DNA of 25,711 nt from DAOUGC01 sp034429695 (lineage in GTDB: Bacteria; Chloroflexota; Anaerolineae; Anaerolineales; Anaerolineaceae), in assembly GCA_034429695.1 (NCBI GenBank), contig DAOUGC010000168.1, positions 1 through 25,711 of the forward strand, written 5' to 3'. Of the stretch, positions 7,400-16,249 are shown piece by piece. The notes below the pieces were generated by a model that was given only the letters and a program-made list of their open reading frames with translations, searched no databases and was not told the origin of the DNA. Made by a program: the position numbers and the translations under genes. Each line of letters opens with the position of its first letter. Positions within the stretch are counted from its first letter, which is position 1.

Positions 7400-8536
7400 T
7401 CACTCCTTAAGGCGCTGTTCACGCTCCAGCAAAGCCCGTTTGCGTTTCAATCCCCAGCGGTAGCCGCCCAGCCCGCCGTCCGATCTCACCACGCGGTGGC
7501 ACGGGATGGCGACCGCGATGGAATTGCTTGCACAGGCATTTGCCACCGCCCGCACGGCATTTGGCGCATCCAGTCTTTGAGCCACCTGGGCGTAGGTTGC
7601 CTGAGTACCCGCCGGGATCTGCCGCAGCGCCTGCCATACCCTGCGCTGAAAGGCTGTGCCGCGCACATCCAGTGGAAGATCCAGGCTGCCCGCTGGTGTT
7701 TCAATAAAATCCAGTGCCAGGCGCACCCATGCCGAAAAATCATCGCCACCCGCCTCAAGCTGATCAATACGTTTCAAGTCAGCCTTGGGGAACTGTACGC
7801 GCAGGCGCTGCTCCAGCGGTTCAGGCGCATCATCGAACTCAATCGCGCACACCCCTGTATGCGTGGCGGCGATCAACGCCCACCCCAGGTGGCATGGTTG
7901 CAGGGTGTAATTCACACGCACATCCGGGCTGCCCTGCCGGTATCGAGCCGGATTAACGCCGAGCGTGGCGGCATCAGCGGCATAAAAAGGGGTGCCGGAA
8001 CCATATCCGGCGTCCAGCACGGCATCCGTCACACTGTTACTAACGGGCAGGTCAGCCCGCAGGCGGTTGAGCCGCACCTGCCGATGATATTCACGCGGGG
8101 TTACTCCAATCATCTTTTTGAAGACCCGATGAAAGTGATACGGGCTGAGCGCTGCGCGGGCGGCCATCTCGCGCAAGGCGGGCATGTCCTCCGCGCCATC
8201 CAGCCAGGCGCACACCGCCAGGATTGCCTCACGATGAGCCTCTGCTACCGGGCTTTGCGGCTGACAGCGTTTGCATGGGCGCAGCCCAGCCGCCAGCGCT
8301 TCATTAACATCATCAAAAAAGCGCACGTTTTCCCGCTTCGGCTGGCGCGAGGCGCACCCTGGGCGGCAGAAAACGCCGGTGGTCAGCACGCCGTAATAGA
8401 AATGTCCATCAGCGTTTTCATCCCGCTTAACCACTGCCCGCCAGCGTTGTTCTTCCGTGGCGTAAAGGCTGCGGTTATCCATCTCATCCTTAATCGGCAT
8501 AATCCAATCCAGTTCAATCGGGGTTCCTGTATGCAT
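7400..8536 (-). CDS. ada: Ada: methylated-DNA repair and AraC-type activator
   Basis: 378 aa from ATG 8536, with AAAGGAAGG 5 bases upstream. An alternative ATG at 8482 (AAGGA at 4 bases) would give 360 aa and match the E. coli N-terminus more closely. The Ada zinc domain has C57, C61, C88 and C91 in GVFCRPGC and RPCKRC. C57 corresponds to the methylphosphotriester acceptor, Cys38 in E. coli. An AraC-type helix-turn-helix region follows (LREMAARAALSPYHFHRVFKK, then GVTPREYHR). The C-terminal O6-alkylguanine methyltransferase domain ends with the acceptor motif IPCHRVV (C346) and GGLGGYRWGLKRK. The protein removes methyl groups from phosphotriesters and from O6-methylguanine irreversibly. In its methylated form it activates the adaptive response to alkylation. 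It stands alone; no alkA or alkB is nearby. It is a complete bifunctional form with no missing key residue. Confidence 0.95.
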   Translation of the reverse strand: MHTGTPIELDWIMPIKDEMDNRSLYATEEQRWRAVVKRDENADGHFYYGVLTTGVFCRPGCASRQPKRENVRFFDDVNEALAAGLRPCKRCQPQSPVAEAHREAILAVCAWLDGAEDMPALREMAARAALSPYHFHRVFKKMIGVTPREYHRQVRLNRLRADLPVSNSVTDAVLDAGYGSGTPFYAADAATLGVNPARYRQGSPDVRVNYTLQPCHLGWALIAATHTGVCAIEFDDAPEPLEQRLRVQFPKADLKRIDQLEAGGDDFSAWVRLALDFIETPAGSLDLPLDVRGTAFQRRVWQALRQIPAGTQATYAQVAQRLDAPNAVRAVANACASNSIAVAIPCHRVVRSDGGLGGYRWGLKRKRALLEREQRLKE

Positions 8537-8614
8537 GTTGCCCTTCCTTTCTTTACATGGCAACAGGATACCGGAACCCCCACTCACTTGCCATCCGATT
8601 TTTGCGCTGTAATT

Positions 8615-10015
8615 CTAATGATACGCTGGCAGCCAGTCCTTGTGAGCCTCCAGCAGGTCATCCACCAGGTTCCAGATCTGGTCAAGCGAGAGTTCCGCCG
8701 CGGTGTGCGGGTCCAGCATGGCGGCGTGGTAAATGTGCTCACGCTTGCCGGTCAGTGCAGCTTCAACAGTCAAGGCCTGCACGTTGACATTGGTCTGGAT
8801 CATGGCTGCGAGCTGGGGCGGCAGGCTGCCAATGCGGGTGGGTTGCACGCCACTGCGGTCCACCAAACAGGGCACTTCAACGCAGCATCCCTGCGGCAGG
8901 TTATCGATCAGCCCATGGTTCATCACATTGCCGTAAATGACCGAAGGCTGGCCGGTTTCCATGGAATGAATGATCTGCGAACCGTACTCATGTGAACGCT
9001 CCACCTCATCCAGGTTGGCTCCGCGCTCGGTGATGTACTGGATGTCCGCTTCTGTCGCGCCGGTGCCCTGCATGGCGGCGGTCACGTCAGCCAGGCTGGG
9101 TTTGAAGGCGGGGTCTTCCAGCACGCGCTGCATAAAGCGCCAGCCGGCAATTTGCACCTCGCAGCGCCGAACGTACTCATCCAGCGGAACATTAAAGCGT
9201 TCAATCAGGTCGGGCCGGTCGCGCTTGATAAAGTAGGGAGTGTACTCGCTGAAATGTTCGCTCGACTCGGTCACAAAATAGCCCAGGCGTTCAAGCATTT
9301 CATACCGCACGCGGTTCCAGTCAGGCACACGGTTTTCCTTCACCACCTGGTGCAGCAGCGGGTACAGGTCCTGGGCGCCTTCCGGCGTCTGGCGCTCAAA
9401 GCGCAGGTAAAACGCCATGTGATTAATTCCGGCGCTGATGTAGTTGATCTCCTCATACGGCACACCAATGTCCTCCGCCAGTTGCATGGCAGTGCCCTGT
9501 ACGCTGTGGCACAATCCCACCGTGCGGATGGGTGTGGCGCGGTTAATCGCCCAGGTGATCATCGCCATGGGGTTGACGTAGTTCAGGAAGGTCACATCAG
9601 GGCAAACACGCTGCATGTCTGCACACATCTCCAAAAAGACGGGGATGGTGCGCAGCCCGCGCATGATACCGCCGATGCCAAGCGTATCGGCGATGGTCTG
9701 GCGCAGCCCATACTTTTTGGGGATGTCAAAATCGGTGGTGGTGCCGGGTTTGTAACCGGCCACCTGGAACATGGAAATGGCATAGTCCGCCCCATCCAGC
9801 GCAGCGCGGCGGTCGGTTGTGGCGCAGATGTGCGGGTGGGCGCCCAGCTTGCCAGCAAGACGTTCTGCCACCTGTCGGGTGGTATCAAGTCGTTCCTGAT
9901 CAATGTCGTGCAGGTAAATTTCGCTATCCGCCAGTTCAGGAAAGCTGAGGATGTCGCCCAGCAGATTGCGGGCAAACACGGTACTGCCCGCGCCGATGAA
10001 GGTGATTTTTGGCAT
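8615..10015 (-). CDS. melA: GH4 alpha-galactosidase (MelA type)
   Basis: 466 aa. ATG 10015 with GGAGAG 7-8 bases upstream is preferred over an ATG 24 bases earlier with no ribosome binding site, and it starts cleanly with the NAD-binding strand PKITFIGAGST (2-12). GH4 enzymes cleave glycosides by an NAD+- and Mn2+-dependent oxidation-elimination mechanism. The MelA signatures are present: LNYVNPMAM, GLCHSVQGT (metal-ligand C169), AGINHMAFY (N198, H199), YFVTESSEHFSEYTPYF, NLPQGCCVEVPCLVD and YHAAMLDPHTAAELS near the C-terminus. The last of these is close to E. coli MelA, so alpha-galactosides such as melibiose are the likely substrates. The enzyme is cytoplasmic, with no signal peptide. It is divergent from the repressor/cellobiose phosphorylase operon, and shared control by that repressor is possible. 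The 164 bases just upstream (10016-10179) show no promoter for this strand that I would defend. Confidence 0.93.
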   Translation of the reverse strand: MPKITFIGAGSTVFARNLLGDILSFPELADSEIYLHDIDQERLDTTRQVAERLAGKLGAHPHICATTDRRAALDGADYAISMFQVAGYKPGTTTDFDIPKKYGLRQTIADTLGIGGIMRGLRTIPVFLEMCADMQRVCPDVTFLNYVNPMAMITWAINRATPIRTVGLCHSVQGTAMQLAEDIGVPYEEINYISAGINHMAFYLRFERQTPEGAQDLYPLLHQVVKENRVPDWNRVRYEMLERLGYFVTESSEHFSEYTPYFIKRDRPDLIERFNVPLDEYVRRCEVQIAGWRFMQRVLEDPAFKPSLADVTAAMQGTGATEADIQYITERGANLDEVERSHEYGSQIIHSMETGQPSVIYGNVMNHGLIDNLPQGCCVEVPCLVDRSGVQPTRIGSLPPQLAAMIQTNVNVQALTVEAALTGKREHIYHAAMLDPHTAAELSLDQIWNLVDDLLEAHKDWLPAYH

Positions 10016-10179
10016 GCGATCTCTCCGGTTCTTGCCCATGAAAACAGGTTTTCCATGATTTTACCTCATCGGCGCCCGGCCTGTTTGCATTACAGGGGGG
10101 CATTTCCTGGCAGGCAGTCGCGCGGAATATCAAATAGGTAAATTTTTATTAAAAAGTGCCGTTTTATTGAATTTCGGGA

Positions 10180-10208
10180 TTGACAAACCGGCGATAAATT
10201 CGTACAAT
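10180..10208 (+). promoter_or_regulatory. Promoter of the lacI-type/cellobiose phosphorylase operon
   Basis: TTGACA (10180-10185), 17 bases, TACAAT (10203-10208): 6/6 and 5/6 matches with ideal spacing. The predicted start is at about 10215, the first base of operator O1, so a bound repressor would block initiation. The leader to ATG 10312 is about 97 bases. Confidence 0.88.
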
Positions 10209-10214
10209 GGTTTT

Positions 10215-10228
10215 TGGGAGCGCTCCCA
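10215..10228. promoter_or_regulatory. LacI-family operator O1
   Basis: TGGGAGCGCTCCCA is a perfect 14-bp palindrome with the central CG typical of LacI/GalR-family sites. It is identical to the CebR box known from the cellobiose regulators of Streptomyces and relatives. It overlaps the predicted transcription start of the operon whose first gene encodes a LacI-family regulator, which points to autoregulation. Confidence 0.88.
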
Positions 10229-10254
10229 ACGCACTTTTCCATTGATTCCATCGA

Positions 10255-10283
10255 AGCCGTGACAGCCGCACGGCTTATTTTTC
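10255..10283 (+). promoter_or_regulatory. Leader hairpin with T-run, possible attenuator
   Basis: AGCCGTG (10255-10261) pairs perfectly with CACGGCT (10269-10275) around a 7-base loop, followed by TATTTTTCT. This has the form of an intrinsic terminator but lies inside the predicted 5' leader, between the promoter and the first gene. No competing antiterminator helix was identified by eye. Confidence 0.5.
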
Positions 10284-10293
10284 TCCTCGTAAG

Positions 10294-10305
10294 GGGAGCG
10301 CTCCC
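10294..10305. promoter_or_regulatory. LacI-family operator O2, overlapping the ribosome binding site
   Basis: GGGAGCGCTCCC repeats the core of O1, centre to centre 78 bases away. Its left half is part of AAGGGGAG (10291-10298), the only Shine-Dalgarno-like sequence before ATG 10312, at a long spacing of about 13 bases. DNA looping between O1 and O2 is plausible. In the mRNA the same palindrome could fold and hide the ribosome binding site. Confidence 0.8.
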
Positions 10306-10311
10306 AATTTT

Positions 10312-11334
10312 ATGCCCCTCACCCTTGAAGACATTGCCCGCATCAGTGGTTACTCCCGCTCCACCGTTTCACGTGTGATCAACGGTGGTGAAAAAGTGAG
10401 CGGCCCTGCCCGCGACAAAATTCTCGAAGTGGTACAACGCTATAACTTTCATCCCAACCTGGCCGCCCGCCGTCTGGCAGCCGGGCGTACCGGGGTACTG
10501 GGTCTTGTCATCCCGCGCGGCGTGAGCGCCCTGTTTTCAGACCCCTTCTTTGCCACTGTGATCGAAGGCGTCTCTTCCGGCTGCAATCAACTGGACTATT
10601 CGGTCATGTTGTGGCTGGCTGAGCCCGAGTACGAACGCCGCACCATCAGCCGCATCCTCTACAACGGGCTGGTGGACGGCGTGATCGTGATCTCGGCCAT
10701 TCTCAATGATCCCATTGTCGATGCACTGCAGGAGAGCGCCATCCCCTTCGTCCTGATCGGCAGGCATGCACGGCAGGTAAACGCCAGCCAGGTGGATGTG
10801 GACAACATTCTGGGGGCGCGCCAGGCTGTGCAACATCTGCTCGACCTCGGCATGACCCGCATCGCCGCCATCACAGGAGAACCCTCCCTCTCCGTAAGCG
10901 CCGACCGCCTGACGGGTTACCGGGCGGTGCTGGATTCCGCTGGAATCCCCTTTGACCCAAACCTGGTTTCGAGCGGCGGCTTTACCGAAGAAGGCGGCCG
11001 CCTTGCCATGCAGCAATTATTGGCACACAACCCTCAGGCGGTGTTCGCCGCCAGTGACAGCATGGCAGCCGGAGCGTTGCGAGCCATTCAGGAGGCAGGC
11101 CTCAGCGTGCCAGGGGATATATCCCTGGTCGGTTTTGATGACATCCCGCTTGCCAGCCGCCTGACCCCACCCCTCACCACCGTACGCCAGCCGATCTGGA
11201 GTGAAGGGCAGGTGGCCACCGCCCTGCTGGTGGAACGCCTGGAAAACCCCGAAGCCCCCGTGCGGCAGGAATTGCTTCCCACCGAACTGGTGATCCGCGA
11301 AAGCACCCGCCCATTACCCATCACAGGTTCGTAA
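10312..11334 (+). CDS. LacI-family transcriptional repressor (CebR-like)
   Basis: 340 aa. The N-terminal LacI helix-turn-helix spans residues 3-50: LEDIARISGYSRSTVSRVING, then VQRYNFHPNLAARRLAAGRT with the hinge helix. The periplasmic-binding-protein-like effector domain follows (LGLVIPRG; FSDPFFATVIEGV; SLVGFDDIPLASRLTPPLTTVRQP). It is the first gene of the operon and is preceded by two operators of the LacI/CebR type, so it probably represses itself and the three downstream sugar genes until an inducer appears. Cello-oligosaccharide is the likely inducer, judged from the cellobiose phosphorylase 34 bases downstream and from the CebR-identical operator. ATG 10312 is the only sensible start because it begins directly with the DNA-binding domain. 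Confidence 0.93.
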   Translation: MPLTLEDIARISGYSRSTVSRVINGGEKVSGPARDKILEVVQRYNFHPNLAARRLAAGRTGVLGLVIPRGVSALFSDPFFATVIEGVSSGCNQLDYSVMLWLAEPEYERRTISRILYNGLVDGVIVISAILNDPIVDALQESAIPFVLIGRHARQVNASQVDVDNILGARQAVQHLLDLGMTRIAAITGEPSLSVSADRLTGYRAVLDSAGIPFDPNLVSSGGFTEEGGRLAMQQLLAHNPQAVFAASDSMAAGALRAIQEAGLSVPGDISLVGFDDIPLASRLTPPLTTVRQPIWSEGQVATALLVERLENPEAPVRQELLPTELVIRESTRPLPITGS

Positions 11335-11368
11335 ACCCATCTTGTATCTTCACCACCCTGGAGGATGT

Positions 11369-13813
11369 ATGAAATTTGGCAGTTTTGACGACCAGCAGCG
11401 AGAGTACGTGATCACCCGGCCAGACACCCCCCTGCCCTGGATCAATTATCTGGGTTGTGAGGAGTTTTTCGGTCTGATCTCCAACACCGCCGGAGGTTAC
11501 ACCTTCTACCGCGACGCACGCCTGCGCCGCCTGACCCGCTACCGCTACAACAACGTCCCATTTGATGTGGGCGGTCGCTACCTGTACGTCAGGGATGACG
11601 CCTCAGGCGCGTACTGGTCGCCAACCTGGCAGCCAACCCGCACCCCGGTTGAGGACTACACCTGCCGTCATGGCATGGGTTACACCACCATCCAGTCCAC
11701 CACCGCAGGCATCCAGACCCGCATCCGTTACTTTGTGCCCATGGGTGCAACTCTGGAGGTCTGGCAGGTTGAAGTGACCAACCAACGCAGCCAGCCAGCC
11801 GATGTCTCACTGTTCAGTGCGGTTGAATTCTGCCTGTGGGATGCGTGGGATGACAGCACCAACTACCAGCGCAACTTCAACACCGGCGAGGTGGAAGTTG
11901 AGGACAGTGTGATTTATCACAAGACCGAGTACCGTGAACGCCGTGATCACTTTGCGTATGTGGCCTGCTCGCTGCCGGTGGCTGGCTTTGACACCCAGCG
12001 CGAGGATTTCCTGGGCGCATACCGCGGCTGGGATTCACCCGCCGTGGTGGAACGCGGCCAATCGTGCAATTCGGTGGCTCACGGCTGGTCGCCGGTGGGT
12101 TCGCTGCACGTCAAACTGCACCTCGAACCCGGCCAGAGCACGCGCGCCATCTTCCTGCTGGGTTATCACGAGAACCCGGTGGATGCCAAGTTCGACCCTC
12201 CCGGTTCGCAGATCATCAACAAGTCCACCGTCAAACCGGTGATCCAGCATTACCTCAAAGAGGAAAACGCCGAAGCCGCCTTCACCCAACTGCAGGAAAG
12301 CTGGAAGGGCATGTTGAATGTGGTGCAGGTAACCACGCCTGATCAGCATGTCAACCGCATGGTCAACATCTGGAACGCCTACCAGTGCATGATTACCTTT
12401 AACATGTCGCGTTCGGCCTCCTATTACGAGAGCGGCATCGGGCGCGGCATGGGTTTTCGCGATTCCAATCAGGACCTGCTGGGCTTTGTCCACATGGTTC
12501 CGGCCCGCGCCCGCGAGCGCATCCTCGACCTGGCAGCCACCCAGTTGCCCGATGGAGGCGCGTATCACCAGTACCAGCCGTTAACCAAACGCGGCAACAA
12601 CGACGTCGGCAGCAACTTCAACGACGACCCCGCCTGGCTGATCATGGGCGTTTCGGCTTACATCAAAGAGACCGGTGATTATTCCATCCTGGAAGAATCC
12701 GTGCCGTACGACAATGTACCCGGCACCGAGCAACCCCTTTACGATCACCTGCTGCGCTCCTTCCGTTACACACTTGACCGGCTGGGCCCGCACGGCCTGC
12801 CGTTGATCGGGCGCGCCGACTGGAACGACTGCCTCAACCTCAACTGCTTCTCCGACCGACCCGGCCAATCCTTCCAGACCACCACAAACAAGGAAGGCAA
12901 GGTGGCTGAATCGGTGTTCATTGCCGGGTTGTTTGTGCTGGCCTCGCATGAGCTGGCCGACATCGCCGAACAGATCGGCAAGGGCGTACAGGCTGCCGAA
13001 TTCCGCGCCGCAGCGGAAAGCATGAGCCGCACCGTGGACGCCCACGGCTGGGACGGGGCATGGTTCCGCCGCGCCTATGACGATTTCAGCAACCCGGTTG
13101 GCTCTGAGCAGTGCAAGGAAGGCAAGATCTTCATCGAACCGCAGGGTATTTGCATCATGGCCGGCCTGGGCGTTGATGATGGCCGCGCGCGCAAAGCCCT
13201 GGATGCCGTCAATCAACACCTTGCCACCCCGCACGGCATTGTCCTGCAGCAACCCGCCTATTCGCAATACCACCTGCACATGGGCGAAATCTCGTCCTAC
13301 CCGCCCGGTTACAAGGAAAACGCCGGTGTGTTCTGCCACACCAACCCGTGGATCATGATCGCCGAAGCCATGCTTGGCAATGGTGACCAGGCCATGGATT
13401 ACTACCTGCGCATCAATCCATCCGCGCGTGAGGAAATCTCGGAGGTACACCGCTGCGAACCGTATGTGTACGCCCAGATGATCGCCGGCAAGGACGCCGC
13501 CACCCACGGTGAAGCCAAAAACTCATGGCTGTCTGGCACGGCAGCGTGGAACTATGCAGCCATCACCCAGTGGCTGCTGGGCATCCGTCCCACCCTTAAC
13601 GGGTTGCAAATTGCCCCGGTGATCCCTTCCACATGGCAGGGTTTCACCGTGCAGCGCAGTTTCCGTGGAGCGGAGTATGACATCGAAGTCAAGCGCAGCG
13701 GGCCGGGCAACAATGTAACGCTGGTGGTTGACGGCAAGCCGGTGGAAGGTTCAATCGTGCCGCTGCCCGCCGCAGGCGTCAAGCAGGTTCGTGTTGAAGT
13801 CACCCTCAGTTGA
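11369..13813 (+). CDS. cbpA: Cellobiose phosphorylase (GH94)
   Basis: 814 aa. ATG 11369 with GGAGG 4 bases upstream replaces a TTG nine codons earlier, and MKFGSFDD matches the family start. The enzyme splits cellobiose with phosphate into alpha-glucose 1-phosphate and glucose in the cytoplasm, saving one ATP compared with hydrolysis. The sequence closely follows clostridial cellobiose phosphorylase throughout: EYVITRPDTPLPWINYLG, ISNTAGGYTFYRDARLRR, YHKTEYRERRDHFAY, SASYYESGIGRGMGFRDSN, LPLIGRADWNDCLNLN and FCHTNPWIMIAEAM. The catalytic acid lies in GSNFNDDPAW (D419/D420), and R363 in FRDSNQD belongs to the conserved substrate/phosphate region. Length is the usual one for the family. There is no signal peptide. 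It is second in the operon, 34 bases after the repressor gene and 19 bases before a second GH94 gene. Confidence 0.95.
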   Translation: MKFGSFDDQQREYVITRPDTPLPWINYLGCEEFFGLISNTAGGYTFYRDARLRRLTRYRYNNVPFDVGGRYLYVRDDASGAYWSPTWQPTRTPVEDYTCRHGMGYTTIQSTTAGIQTRIRYFVPMGATLEVWQVEVTNQRSQPADVSLFSAVEFCLWDAWDDSTNYQRNFNTGEVEVEDSVIYHKTEYRERRDHFAYVACSLPVAGFDTQREDFLGAYRGWDSPAVVERGQSCNSVAHGWSPVGSLHVKLHLEPGQSTRAIFLLGYHENPVDAKFDPPGSQIINKSTVKPVIQHYLKEENAEAAFTQLQESWKGMLNVVQVTTPDQHVNRMVNIWNAYQCMITFNMSRSASYYESGIGRGMGFRDSNQDLLGFVHMVPARARERILDLAATQLPDGGAYHQYQPLTKRGNNDVGSNFNDDPAWLIMGVSAYIKETGDYSILEESVPYDNVPGTEQPLYDHLLRSFRYTLDRLGPHGLPLIGRADWNDCLNLNCFSDRPGQSFQTTTNKEGKVAESVFIAGLFVLASHELADIAEQIGKGVQAAEFRAAAESMSRTVDAHGWDGAWFRRAYDDFSNPVGSEQCKEGKIFIEPQGICIMAGLGVDDGRARKALDAVNQHLATPHGIVLQQPAYSQYHLHMGEISSYPPGYKENAGVFCHTNPWIMIAEAMLGNGDQAMDYYLRINPSAREEISEVHRCEPYVYAQMIAGKDAATHGEAKNSWLSGTAAWNYAAITQWLLGIRPTLNGLQIAPVIPSTWQGFTVQRSFRGAEYDIEVKRSGPGNNVTLVVDGKPVEGSIVPLPAAGVKQVRVEVTLS

Positions 13814-13832
13814 GTTCGCGCAAGGAGCAGCC

Positions 13833-16247
13833 ATGTCCAGTCACGGTTATTTTGATGACGCCGCCCGCGAGTATGTAATCACCGACCCGCGCACGCCGGT
13901 CAAATGGATCAACTACATCGGCACGCTGGCTTTCGGTGGGTTCGTGGACCACACCGGCGGTGCGCTGATCTGCCGCAACGACCCGGCTCTCAACCGCATC
14001 ACCAAGTACATCTCGCAAATGCCCGCATCTGATTTCAAGGGCGAAACGCTGTACGTGCGCGTAAAAACCGCGCAAGGGTATGCGGTTCATTCGCCATTTT
14101 TTGTGCCGTGCCTGGTCCCATACCAGCAATTTGAATGCCGCGTTGGGCTGGGATACACCCGTTGGGTCACCCGCACCGCTGATATTGAAACCGATGTGAC
14201 CGTGTTTGTCCCCCGCGGACAGGCACGCGAAATCCGCGATGTGCGCATCACCAACCGCGGGCCTCAACCGTTGACGGTGGACGCTGTGCCGGTGGTGGAG
14301 TACACCCATTTTGACGCGCTCAAGCAGCTCACCAATGCCGACTGGGTTCCCCAGACCATGCAATCCTGGAAGGTGGAGGCCAGTGGCGTGAGTGTGTTCT
14401 GCCAGGCGGCTTTCATGCGCAAGGACACCCAGGTCAACTATTTCTGCGCCAGCCTGCCGGCATCCTCATTTGAAACTGACCGCAAACGCTTCCTGGGAGG
14501 CAATGAGTACGGCACATGGGCAAACCCGCTCAGCCTGCAAGCAGACGAATTGTCCAATTATGAAGCCCGCCGCGGTGACAATATCGCAGCGCTGCTGATC
14601 CACCTGGGTACGCTTGCCCCCGATGAGACGCGGCGCTTCATCACCCAGCTTGGACAGACCGAAGACCTGCAGGCTGACATGGCTGACATCGTGCGCTTTA
14701 ACGACCCCGCCGCAGCCGACGCTGCCCTGCAGGAAATGGCTGCCTTCTGGCAGGACTACCTGGACAAGATCCAGGTGCATACGCCGGACGCCGCCATGAA
14801 CGCCATGCTGAATGTGCACAACCCGCGCCAGTGCTACATTACCAAGACCTGGTCGCGCTACCTGTCGCTCTATCAGCTCGGGTACGGCGCGCGCGGCATT
14901 GGCTATCGGGACAGCTCGCAGGACATCATGGCAGTACTGGCTTCGGTTCCCGGGGAAGCAAAAGCGCTGCTCAAACAGTTACTGGCGGTTCAAAAACGCA
15001 GCGGCTGCTCGTATCACCAGTTCAACCCGCTGAGCATGGAAGCCTCGGAAGGCGACGCGCTGGAACGCGAAGACCGCCCGCATTACTATTCAGACGATCA
15101 CCTGTGGGCGGTGCTGGCTGCCTGCGCCTACATCAAGGAAACCGGCGATTACGAATTTCTTAAAGAGATCGTCCCGTTTTATGAGAAAGACAAAACCGGC
15201 GCTGTACTTGAAAACGCCACCGTGATGGAACACCTTGACCGCGCCGTGGCTTTCACCGGGCAGGACCTGGGTGCACACGGACTGCCGCTGCTGGGCTTTG
15301 CCGACTGGAACGACACCATCAACCTTGCCACCGGTGCGGAATCGATGCTGACCGCCTGTCTTTATGGACGCGCCCGTCAGGACCTGGCAGACTTGTGCAT
15401 TGCCCTCGGCGACACCGCTTCGGCGCAGGCTCACCTGGCCGCAAAAGCCGTGATGGCCGAGCGTGTGCAACAGGCTGGCTGGGATGGAGAATGGTACCTG
15501 TCCTATTTCGACGCCGACGGTTCGCCGCTGGGTTCGCACATCAATGAGGCCGGGCAGATCATTGCCTACAGCCAGGCATTCCCTGTGCTGGCCGGTTTTG
15601 CCACCCCCGAGCAGGCCCGTTCCGCGCTGGACGCTGTTCACCAGCGCCTCAACACCCGCAATGGCATCAAGCTGAGCGCCCCCGGTTTTAACGGTTTTGA
15701 CCCGCGCAAAGGCGGCATCACCACCTACCCACCCGGAGCCAAGGAAAACGGCGGCATTTTCATGCACGTCAACCCATGGGTGATGATCGCCGAGACCATG
15801 ACCGGCAATGGCGAACGTGCCTTTGCTTATTACGCCCAGACCAACCCGGCTGGCAAAAATGATCTCATGGAAGAGTGGGAATGTGAGCCGTACGTTTACC
15901 CGCAAAACGTCCTGGCGGATGAACATCCGCAATTCGGGCTGGCGCGCAATAGCTGGCTGTCAGGTACGGCATCCTGGATGTTCCAGGCAGCCACGCAGTA
16001 TATCCTGGGTGTGCGCCCTGACTATGACGGATTGCGCATTGACCCATGCATCCCGGCTGACTGGGATGGATTTAAAGTTACCCGCGTTTTCCGCGGTGCA
16101 ACCTATGAAATCGAAGTTCGCAACCCGCAGCACGTGAACAAAGGGATCGCCAGAATCAGCCTGGATGGCGCCCTGCTGGAAGGCACACTCTTGCCGGTAT
16201 TCCCCGCTGGCAGTACACACACGGTTGTTGTGGAAATGGGTGCTTGA
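13833..16247 (+). CDS. GH94 glycoside phosphorylase, second type, specificity unresolved
   Basis: 804 aa. ATG 13833 has AAGGAG 5 bases upstream; a start inside cbpA is not needed. It is a GH94 enzyme by the N-terminal beta-sandwich (EYVITDPRTPVKWINYIG), the (alpha/alpha)6 barrel motifs GIGYRDSSQD, HGLPLLGFADWNDTINL, ITTYPPGAKENGGIF and HVNPWVMIAETM, and the C-terminal NSWLSGTASWMFQAATQYILG. The catalytic-acid region reads HYYSDDHLW (D421/D422) instead of the FNDDPxW of cellobiose phosphorylase, and HQFNPLSMEASEGDALEREDRP precedes it. These differences point to another substrate in the family (laminaribiose, cellodextrin, chitobiose or another beta-disaccharide). I cannot choose between them from sequence. 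It is cytoplasmic and co-transcribed with the cellobiose phosphorylase gene, with only 2 bases before the next start. Confidence 0.9.
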   Translation: MSSHGYFDDAAREYVITDPRTPVKWINYIGTLAFGGFVDHTGGALICRNDPALNRITKYISQMPASDFKGETLYVRVKTAQGYAVHSPFFVPCLVPYQQFECRVGLGYTRWVTRTADIETDVTVFVPRGQAREIRDVRITNRGPQPLTVDAVPVVEYTHFDALKQLTNADWVPQTMQSWKVEASGVSVFCQAAFMRKDTQVNYFCASLPASSFETDRKRFLGGNEYGTWANPLSLQADELSNYEARRGDNIAALLIHLGTLAPDETRRFITQLGQTEDLQADMADIVRFNDPAAADAALQEMAAFWQDYLDKIQVHTPDAAMNAMLNVHNPRQCYITKTWSRYLSLYQLGYGARGIGYRDSSQDIMAVLASVPGEAKALLKQLLAVQKRSGCSYHQFNPLSMEASEGDALEREDRPHYYSDDHLWAVLAACAYIKETGDYEFLKEIVPFYEKDKTGAVLENATVMEHLDRAVAFTGQDLGAHGLPLLGFADWNDTINLATGAESMLTACLYGRARQDLADLCIALGDTASAQAHLAAKAVMAERVQQAGWDGEWYLSYFDADGSPLGSHINEAGQIIAYSQAFPVLAGFATPEQARSALDAVHQRLNTRNGIKLSAPGFNGFDPRKGGITTYPPGAKENGGIFMHVNPWVMIAETMTGNGERAFAYYAQTNPAGKNDLMEEWECEPYVYPQNVLADEHPQFGLARNSWLSGTASWMFQAATQYILGVRPDYDGLRIDPCIPADWDGFKVTRVFRGATYEIEVRNPQHVNKGIARISLDGALLEGTLLPVFPAGSTHTVVVEMGA

Positions 16248-16249
16248 AC

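Noticed and set aside
7337..8995. Long open frame on the plus strand (about 550 codons)
   Set aside because: It is antisense to ada and melA, has no domain pattern, and is rich in His, Arg and Gln as expected from reading high-GC genes backwards.
12581..13507. Minus-strand open frames within both GH94 genes (also 16103-17035)
   Set aside because: Shadow frames opposite strongly supported phosphorylase and mutarotase-like genes.
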